Below are positions 60,501 to 64,000 of a DNA stretch of 64,000 bases, one piece after another. A program made the position numbers and the translations under genes. Origin of the DNA: Sclerodactyla briareus (taxonomy: Eukaryota; Echinodermata; Holothuroidea; Dendrochirotida; Sclerodactylidae); contig JAODTK010005679.1 in assembly GCA_026419785.1 (NCBI GenBank), positions 186,001 to 250,000 of the forward strand, given 5' to 3'. The stretch's first letter is position 1, and every line of letters begins with the position of its first letter. Below the pieces are notes generated by a model. The model worked only from the letters and a program-made list of their open reading frames with translations. It ran no database searches and was not told where the DNA came from.

Positions 60501-61864
60501 GCAGGGGCCTAACCAGAACGATTAATGCCGACAGATGCCACGTGGGTGGGTGACACTGAAATCATAGAGAGGGGTTGTCACAATGTTCTTTATGGTTGGT
60601 CTCACCTAAGGAGGAGGAGATTAGGCGTCACTATGGTGTGTGTATGTGTGGGTGTATGTGAAGTGCGTGCTGTGTGTGTGTGTGTGTCACACTTTTTTCG
60701 TTAGCAGGATATCTTTAAAACGGTAGGTGCAATTGCGACAAAATTTTCAGGTTAGCACGGGGTTGGGTGTCACGATCTGATTAGATTTTTGGGCACAAAA
60801 GGTCAAGAATTAAGTTGGTTAATTACCCTATTTTATGTTTTTATTGTTTCGGCCTGTTAGCAAGATTATGGATGAACCTGTGAGTTGCTATGGGACTTGG
60901 TTGGCACATAGATGCCGGATATAAGGTAGATGAACTGATTAGATTTTCCCCGTTAAAATATAGTGATTAAGTTGTCTAATTGCATAATTTATCAAATTTC
61001 AAAAAGTTTGTAGATTTTCACAAAACTGGGGAATATGGTATACTTTTAGCAGAAAACTTTTTTTAACAAAAATTCAGGATCACTGGAGGTCTCAAGTTAC
61101 TAAGTTGCTTGTTTTTCATGAACCAGGTGGGTATGGTTTACCTCGAGTTCTAAAATTATATCATGGAATTCAGGGTCATGGAGGTCATTCCAATGTGTCT
61201 AATTTGCATAATTTATGCATATAATTAAAGTTAGGGGATTTCATGCAACTTTGAACCTGCATTAAAAAATTTCAGGCTATTCTGGTCCACATTTCCCAAA
61301 AATTTCGAAGTTTGAAATTGGTCACTTACCAGTAGGCTGTTTCTGTTTATGCTAATAATACTCTGAAATCTTTTTAAGCAGCACATGAATGCCTTGTAAT
61401 TGTTCGCATCGGTGACTGATAGAAGTAAACAATGATTGTGCAACCCACAGGCGAGACACCTGGGGCGATCGCCTTGTTTGTCATTATGATATAATATTCT
61501 AAGGCACCTTAGGCATGCCCATGAGGTACATATAGGCCCTCAAATATTAAATATTTTCCAATATTTACTGTACAATCTCAGTTGCAGTGCTGCCTACATT
61601 GCTCAAATTTCCCTCCAGGTTGTGCATCCGGCCTGAAATCACCCGAGGTTGACATCGACGGGTCGGGGTCTAGTTTTATCACAACCCAGGGGGCTACCGC
61701 AGCTTCCAAGAGTTCATTCGAACTTTGGTCTACTCTGCCCGGTCTGGCGGCATTCCCCAATGCCAAGGTCCCGCCCCACCCAAGCGCGGATTCTGCTTCC
61801 TGATCCGCTCACGGAGCCTCACTGTGGGTGCAGCGGACATGTTGGAAGACAACTGAGGTCAAAG
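42428..61864 (+). CDS. EFCAB6: EF-hand calcium-binding domain protein 6-like, split gene, eleven exons seen
   Basis: Exons: 42428-42527, 44278-44448, 46087-46265, 46760-46897, 47690-47834, 49763-49900, 52412-52617, 53470-53539, 55367-55545, 60301-60432, 61619-61864. They encode a disordered Arg/Ser/Gln segment, then repeated paired EF-hand modules in the order of the C-terminal half of vertebrate EFCAB6: NVTKEAMARIIITFLGKFVS; QVHLQLKEHAKQR; MEDHEFDKLWAR; VVNGERLMNKLG; LILLDSERKGM; FGLKLDNSQLDAFLARC; IDTDRREIISPEEF; EEYFQEVLDENNSGEAL; YRSFQEFIRTLVYSARSG. Known of the family: EFCAB6 (DJBP) binds DJ-1 and lies inside axonemal doublet microtubules; a ciliary or sperm role is inferred here. Most exons need one or two frame shifts. 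The last EF-hand exon lies beyond the window, and the N-terminal half of the long vertebrate form was not seen, so this may be a shorter paralogue. Confidence 0.82.
42560..43720. repeat. Intronic diverged repeat with two perfect DR1 elements
   Basis: Recurring GATTATGATAGTTGG, GGGTGTTCAGGAATTTGAGGT and AAGGTCATCAGG blocks spaced a few hundred bases apart indicate old tandem units. AGGTCAAAGGTCA occurs exactly at 42993-43005 and 43135-43147. A TCTGTTAGTCTGTCTGTCCG segment at 42630-42650 heads the unit. It lies in the intron after exon 42428-42527. Confidence 0.45.
44278..44448 (+). CDS. EFCAB6: EFCAB6-like exon, first EF-hand module helix
   Basis: Starts as MILRERIKRKLL, shifts one base, continues to GGNVTKEAMARIIITFLGKF and SLKQFSTLMTR, and ends with AG before a GTCAGT donor. 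The amphipathic helix-loop-helix pattern fits human INMHDLHRLLLHLLLNLKDDEF. There are two possible acceptors (GCAG at 44272 or GGAG at 44277); the second avoids an immediate stop. Confidence 0.8.
44470..45080. repeat. Intronic minisatellite, unit about 93-122 bp, about five copies
   Basis: TTTGTGATATA anchors at about 44586, 44708, 44812, 44920 and 45013, each followed by GTCCCTTGGGCAG or a variant, a TCCTATATT block and AAAGTCAGTTTAGTACTG. Units mostly shorten from left to right. It begins about 20 bp after the donor of exon 44278-44448, so it occupies the 5' part of that intron. Confidence 0.85.
45530..45665 (-). repeat. Dispersed repeat R4, inverted copy
   Basis: The reverse complement carries the same ordered blocks as the copy at 10175-10335, about 85 percent alike by eye. 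Its G-run (45564-45574) corresponds to the C-run of the other copy. It lies just upstream of the RTE-like tail at 45860-46032. Confidence 0.7.
45860..46032 (+). mobile_element. RTE-like LINE/SINE 3' end with (GAT)n tail
   Basis: The run GGAGGGGGCATCCAGG, then AAATCCTACGAGAGGCTGCAAG, a GTGAATCCGGACC block, GGGGACAACAGGGATTAAAA and CTGATGATGATG is the characteristic 3' terminus shared by many RTE-clade LINEs and the SINEs they mobilise. No reverse transcriptase precedes it, so it is a truncated LINE or a SINE. It ends about 55 bp before EFCAB6-like exon 46087-46265. Confidence 0.5.
46087..46265 (+). CDS. EFCAB6: EFCAB6-like exon, linker to second module
   Basis: In phase with the previous exon it reads VVRLEEFYYPFRNPRQGG, then in shifted frames GLPRWMDPV and MTASQVHLQLKEHAKQR, ending AG/GTGCGC. 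It matches the vertebrate stretch FREFQNLCEKRPWRT to EQAHQYLVTKAKNRW. At least two one-base shifts are required. Confidence 0.75.
46760..46897 (+). CDS. EFCAB6: EFCAB6-like exon, MEDHEFDKLWAR
   Basis: Joined in phase it reads FVDLAGLIPQITPVAQDGS, an in-frame TGA at about 46818, then SQAFSNTLNKMLFYMEDHEF and DKLWAR. The frame is the same on both sides of the stop. It matches human ALYGFDIPLTPREFEKLWAR. Donor GTAATT. The TGA is either a point difference, a base-call error or a true break. Confidence 0.83.
47521..47585 (+). repeat. tRNA-like sequence in an intron
   Basis: GTAGTGTAGTGGCTAGTATA resembles the D-arm region of Asp/His-type tRNAs and AAAGAATTCC sits where a B box would be, with a pairable arm between. 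The acceptor stem is absent. A decayed SINE head is the likely identity. Confidence 0.35.
47690..47834 (+). CDS. EFCAB6: EFCAB6-like exon, VVNGERLMNKLG EF-hand
   Basis: YDQDG and GVVNGERLMNKLGSR together form an EF-hand loop corresponding to human YDTEGKGHITYQEFLQKLG. The two parts are one frame apart. The 3' part carries a charged tail, RGEDVRSIRSPDSSQRERHH, in another frame. The exon's 3' end is uncertain; GTAGTA at 47835 is the nearest donor. Confidence 0.72.
48161..49234. mobile_element. 1.07-kb inverted-repeat element (AAGCCCCGTCACAC ends)
   Basis: Left AAGCCCCGTCACACAAGG and right (reverse complement) AAGCCCCAGTCACACGGTC form imperfect terminal inverted repeats of about 18 bp. The interior is rich in CGATCG/GATCGT palindromes and has no credible transposase frame. 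Flanks at 48119-48159 (AAGATCGAAATGCATCCCA...GATGTCT) recur uninterrupted at 57069-57112, giving an empty-site paralogue that continues with ACTTG, as does the right flank here. The target duplication looks like TNA or TA. It lies in the intron after EFCAB6-like exon 47690-47834. Confidence 0.65.
49763..49900 (+). CDS. EFCAB6: EFCAB6-like exon, LILLDSERKGM half EF-hand
   Basis: Begins RRALSNSEAERTSSLDVEKV; after a one-base shift it reads IQRRLYTKKELILLDSERKG and M at a perfect GTAAGG donor. The loop D-S-E-R-K-G-M continues directly into VPADRF of the next exon, so the EF-hand is split by the intron. It corresponds to human STAFSALDKEDTGFVKATEF. Confidence 0.78.
50105..50810 (+). repeat. Dispersed repeat R1, second copy
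   Basis: The same order as the copy at 12 kb: GAAGTCAGAGGAATCTATGC, a TATG/TGTG microsatellite (50147-50177), GATAACTCGAACC...GGATGGATGAAG, CATACTTGG, CCCCATGATGAGTACATGAA, TTTGGGGTCAGGTCAGAG, and the tail AATCACTAAGCCTTTTGGCTT. Shorter and with different internal deletions. It lies in the intron between EFCAB6-like exons 49763-49900 and 52412-52617. Confidence 0.72.
52412..52617 (+). CDS. EFCAB6: EFCAB6-like exon, FGLKLDNSQLDAFLARC
   Basis: Starts in phase after TTTTCAG with VPADRFLFVLDKFGLKLDNS, continues QLDAFLARCNMTMNLEG, shifts one base to KISYREFLQRFHDPDR, and returns to the first frame for VPSVMANKIMSNPAH before GTAATG. This is a complete second EF-hand of a pair. The similar human stretch is FGQVLKDFCYKLTDNQYHYF to INWKYFLQNF. 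Confidence 0.85.
53470..53539 (+). CDS. EFCAB6: EFCAB6-like short exon, SAVEGWADLIK
   Basis: A 70-bp exon after TTGTACAG. With the two bases from the previous exon it reads RFHNEEISD, an in-frame TGA, then PFSSAVEGWADLIK. It supplies the helix before the next exon's EF loop. The donor GTTTCA is weak and the stop needs a single base change, so this is less certain than its neighbours. Confidence 0.55.
54050..54300 (+). repeat. Dispersed repeat R5, copy in an EFCAB6-like intron
   Basis: Contains CATATAAGTCACCCTCCTAT, TGGCAAGCAAATAAGTACAAT, TTATGGGTCCCTAGATGCAT, GCTGCTTGAAGATTGCC and GATCACATGGGTCATGGGGG followed by a C-run, the same order as 6300-6530. Confidence 0.55.
54640..55060. other. Open frames on both strands, possible transposase remnant
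   Basis: The minus strand has a 125-aa frame with GYLIDATYIKISMSSKDATK; the plus strand has ETKQGYVHGRQM followed by WPSHHMRVL and AKLNNSPESLECS. The latter series loosely resembles the middle of Harbinger-type nucleases. The two readings compete and neither is strong. It lies in the EFCAB6-like intron before exon 55367-55545. Confidence 0.2.
55367..55545 (+). CDS. EFCAB6: EFCAB6-like exon, canonical EF loop DTDRREIISPEE
   Basis: Reads KIDTDRREIISPEEF, a near-canonical 12-residue EF loop (Asp1, Asp3, Ile8, Glu12; Arg at position 5). After a shift it continues FGLNLSDQTF, EQFMDSVPLDIEGHVN and YHDCM. Two shifts are explained by one extra T in a T5 run near 55475 and one extra A near 55513. Donor GTGAGT. 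Human counterpart: DTMKTNTISREEFRAICN to LKYPDFLSRF. Confidence 0.85.
56790..57645. repeat. Dispersed repeat R3, with the empty site of the 1.07-kb element
   Basis: Contains AAGATCGAAATGCATCCCAA, ATAAATGATGTCTACTTG (57069-57117) and GATTGTTGTAGTGGGTTGG, TGGTTACTTTGGTGAGAG, with a further diverged block at 57540-57630. Related blocks occur at 24440-24560 and 49300-49390. It lies in the long intron between EFCAB6-like exons 55367-55545 and 60301-60432. Confidence 0.5.
60143..60210 (+). repeat. tRNA-like sequence upstream of an EFCAB6-like exon
   Basis: CAGTTGGTAGAGCGTTAG is a convincing A-box/D-arm and GGGGTTTGCAATCT a degenerate B box about 40 bp on. The acceptor stem is not preserved. Read as a SINE head or tRNA pseudogene in the intron just before exon 60301-60432. 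Confidence 0.4.
60301..60432 (+). CDS. EFCAB6: EFCAB6-like exon, EEYFQEVLDENNSGEAL
   Basis: Clean open frame SLEIMQDTVLKRTNELEEYF then QEVLDENNSGEALTRNHVSA and LDRK, at a GTAAGA donor. A long helix leads into a degenerate EF loop (Asp1, Asn3, Ser5, Gly6, Asn12). It corresponds to human RLRKRIQGCWRQLLKECKEKD. No indel in 132 bp. Confidence 0.85.
61619..61864 (+). CDS. EFCAB6: EFCAB6-like exon, YRSFQEFIRTL EF-hand
   Basis: Joined in phase as KLCIRPEIT, then in shifted frames VDIDGSG, FYHNPG, GYRSFQEFIRTLVYSARSGG, AADMLED and QLRSK, before GTTAGA. It matches the human module DISKEECQQLIIKYDLKSNG to FAYCDFIQSCVLLLKAKES. At least three shifts. The following C-terminal EF-hand pair was not found before base 64000. 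Confidence 0.75.
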
Positions 61865-62123
61865 GTTAGATGTTGTATTCATACAATTAGATGTTTGTTG
61901 TGGATCTTGTGAAAAATAGTGCTGGCCTCTTGGACAAAGTTTATTCTTGCTACAGGCTGGGGCATATTATCTTGAACCCACAATTTTCTTGATTATCTAG
62001 CCTTCTTGTTCTGCAATAGCTGCGATCCCAGTGATGGCTGTATAGTTCATAATGCCCACGGTAAACTCACAAAGTGTTTACAACATGGGGAAATGTTACA
62101 TTCAGAAGGTTCTGTCTCAATCT

Positions 62124-63441
62124 AGCCATCCACTAGTCGCACCGGCCGCAGCGTAGGCTCTGCGCAGTCTGCACGAAATTGAGACATAGGAATAACAAAA
62201 GGTGCCATCCACGGGTTTTTCCACAGGCGTAGCGCAATCCGCAGATTGCTGCACAGGAATCGATCAGTGAGCGATTTCTTCGGACCTGCGCCAGCCCTGC
62301 AGCTGGTTCCGTGGCGCGATGGCAATTCGTACCATCTGGGCAGCATAGTTTTGTCACTGGCAGGAACCCGTCCCACCTGATGGAGGTAACGGACATTTTT
62401 CCATACGGGTTACACGCAGCAACTGCACCTCGGTTCCCAGTGGGGAAGCTGCACTTCCCCCCGGACTGGGGGCTGCTGGCTACGAGCCTGCCTCGCCATA
62501 CCCACTACCTCTACATTTTTAGTTTGTCTTTTTAATTCTCCTTTGTTTTCTTCTACTCTTTCGTGCTTTCTCCCCGACGATCCTTCACTTGCTCCCCAAC
62601 GCGGGTCTGCTGTATCCTAATTATAGTTGTTCATGGAGGGAGTAGGGATGGCGTGTCTATGCCCCCGGGTTTCATCATCCCTGTTACAAAGAAGGACGAT
62701 ATTTCGCGGGAATTGAGCTGCATTAATGCTAAGGTATACCAACATATCGTATCTTGTCACTATACCTGTCACTATACATGTCTGAGTGGAAGCGCATCGG
62801 CCCTCTACCCGGAGACGGGGTTTGAATCCCGATGGTCATATGAAAGACTCAACCAAAAGTGGGGGGTGGGTACCTGTTGCCGTCCTTGCTTGGTCGCAAC
62901 ACAATGGATTGGAACCGACAACGATAGTAGGCGTTCGCAGGTTGCCGACTGTGTGGCGATACCCCCCCCACCACTCCGCGTACGGTAGCCAGGGCTTGTC
63001 TTGTCGGCGTACTCTTGAAATCTGATAATAAGGTGCAGTTTACGGTCTGCCACCCTTGCTGAGCCTTGAATAGGCTTTATCTTCTGTGCTCGCAATTATA
63101 CCATAAACAAAAACCTTATTACTGTAAACTAAGGTAAACATTAACGTTTTAATATGCACTGCGTACAATGTAGGGGATTGTTCCGCTGTGCTTTGACTTA
63201 TTTCCCATCTAATTGTGAGAGAACTGAATATGTTACACAGGAAATGCCGAGACCGATATCAAACATATTGAGCCGCTCAGCGCATGCTAGAACTGGTAAT
63301 TGGGGAAAAATGCTCATTCTCCTAGTTCCCCACGTTTATGGCCTCTCTGCAGATTGGCTGCACAGGGGCTGGCGGATGATGGGATGGCAACATTTTGTGG
63401 CGTCCTGTGCTGTGCCTTAAACTGCCAACTAGTAGATGGCT
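62124..63441. mobile_element. 1.3-kb element with long imperfect terminal inverted repeats
   Basis: Terminal AGCCATCCACTAGT (62124-62137) pairs with ACTAGTAGATGGCT (63428-63441) at 13 of 14 positions. Further inside, blocks such as ACAAAAGGTGCCATCC and CAATCCGCAG pair with the reverse complement of 63340-63420 (ACAAAATGTTGCCATCC, CCAATCTGCAG), so the arms extend about 130 bp with divergence. No clear target duplication. The interior holds a tRNA-like segment (62775-62845). Probably a non-autonomous DNA transposon carrying or abutting a SINE head. Confidence 0.5.
62775..62845 (+). repeat. tRNA-like sequence, probable SINE head
   Basis: ATGTCTGAGTGG resembles an A box with its D-arm and GGTTTGAATCC is a good B box 45 bp downstream, with an anticodon-arm-like GGCCCTCTACCCGGAG between. 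The acceptor ends do not pair convincingly, so a tRNA-derived SINE head or tRNA pseudogene is more likely than a working tRNA. Confidence 0.45.
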
Positions 63442-64000
63442 GGCTTAAAACACCCTCCAGGAATTTGGAGAAGTGTAAGATATTACTATCATTCAAGCTA
63501 TTATGCAGTTCCTAAGTGACCAGCTATTATCTTTGCCATCACAAAAATAGGTGACGCCAGAATTCCTAAACATTTGAACCTGCAGTTCATCGTCTCACAC
63601 ATTGATTGTGAGGCATGTCGGGAGCCTCATGGTCTGCAAATTCTGCAGGGCTTGGCGATCACTATGAATGACGATTAGCAGAAAGGCCGCTACAACCATA
63701 GACCACGCACGGTGAGCACTTAGCCAATATGAGTCCACTGAGTCATCAAAACAATGTGTCCAAATTGGCTGAGTTCATGCCAATTTTATGAAGTTGGTTA
63801 TAATTTCACAAAATTCTGTCCCTGTACTACTAGACAGGGTTCTGAAGAGAGATGCATGGCAGGAAACTGAGATATGTCAAGGAGGGAGTTAGAGCGTTGC
63901 CTGACTCAACCAACAACATCCATGCTCATCTTCTTATCAAGAACATCACCATTTCTCCCACACAAACCATTTATTGGTTTGGCATATTTTATTGAATAAA

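Noticed and set aside
61578-61912. Several overlapping frames around the last EFCAB6-like exon taken as separate genes
   Set aside because: They are shadow or shifted frames of the exon at 61619-61864.
62775-62845. Working tRNA gene
   Set aside because: Good A and B boxes but the acceptor stem does not pair.
63832-63900. Possible next EFCAB6-like exon (KRDAWQETE)
   Set aside because: No EF-hand pattern and the frame closes quickly; not enough support.

Overview
This window is a stretch of animal nuclear DNA that looks like a marine invertebrate deuterostome (echinoderm, hemichordate or lancelet grade). The evidence is two split genes with GT-AG introns of about 0.4 to 5 kb, LINE fragments, several short inverted-repeat DNA transposons, motifs such as GGTCAAAGGTCA and TTTGCATAATTATGCAAAT inside dispersed repeats, and many long poly-G/poly-C runs. 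I cannot name the species. There are no operons, bacterial signals or CRISPR arrays.

Layout. Bases 1-16,600 hold repeats only: an antisense LINE fragment (540-1720), a 115-bp minisatellite (4739-5373), a TTAA-flanked foldback element (8133-8891), dispersed repeats and unrecognised open frames. Bases 16,597-26,900 carry a plus-strand gene for a PhzF-fold phenazine-biosynthesis-like protein (PBLD). Eight exons are visible from the GNPAAVC motif to EDPVTGSAH. The first few codons and the last exon were not found. Its introns hold a 2.1-kb inverted-repeat element studded with a GTGACGGACGGGACATTT motif and an antisense LINE reverse transcriptase. Bases 26,900-38,500 are intergenic, with tandem duplications and a second LINE fragment. 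A GC-rich candidate first exon lies at 38,508-38,872, followed by a 230-bp satellite (39,060-40,570). Bases 42,428-61,864 carry a plus-strand, multi-EF-hand gene most like EFCAB6 (eleven exons seen, C-terminus beyond the window). Its introns hold a minisatellite and two inverted-repeat elements lie in or just after it.

Nearly every longer exon of both genes needs one or more single-base shifts to stay in frame. The exon order, splice sites and most intron phases are nevertheless intact. I read this mainly as indel error in a noisy long-read assembly, with true decay as the alternative. PBLD is expected to be a cytosolic isomerase-fold protein. EFCAB6 in mammals is a ciliary/sperm axoneme protein. 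Nothing suggests the two work together.

No clearly new biological system was found. The most unusual items are the motif-studded 2.1-kb element, the 1.07-kb element whose empty site is preserved in a paralogous repeat 9 kb away, and a conserved GGAGCGCCA hairpin with changing loops.
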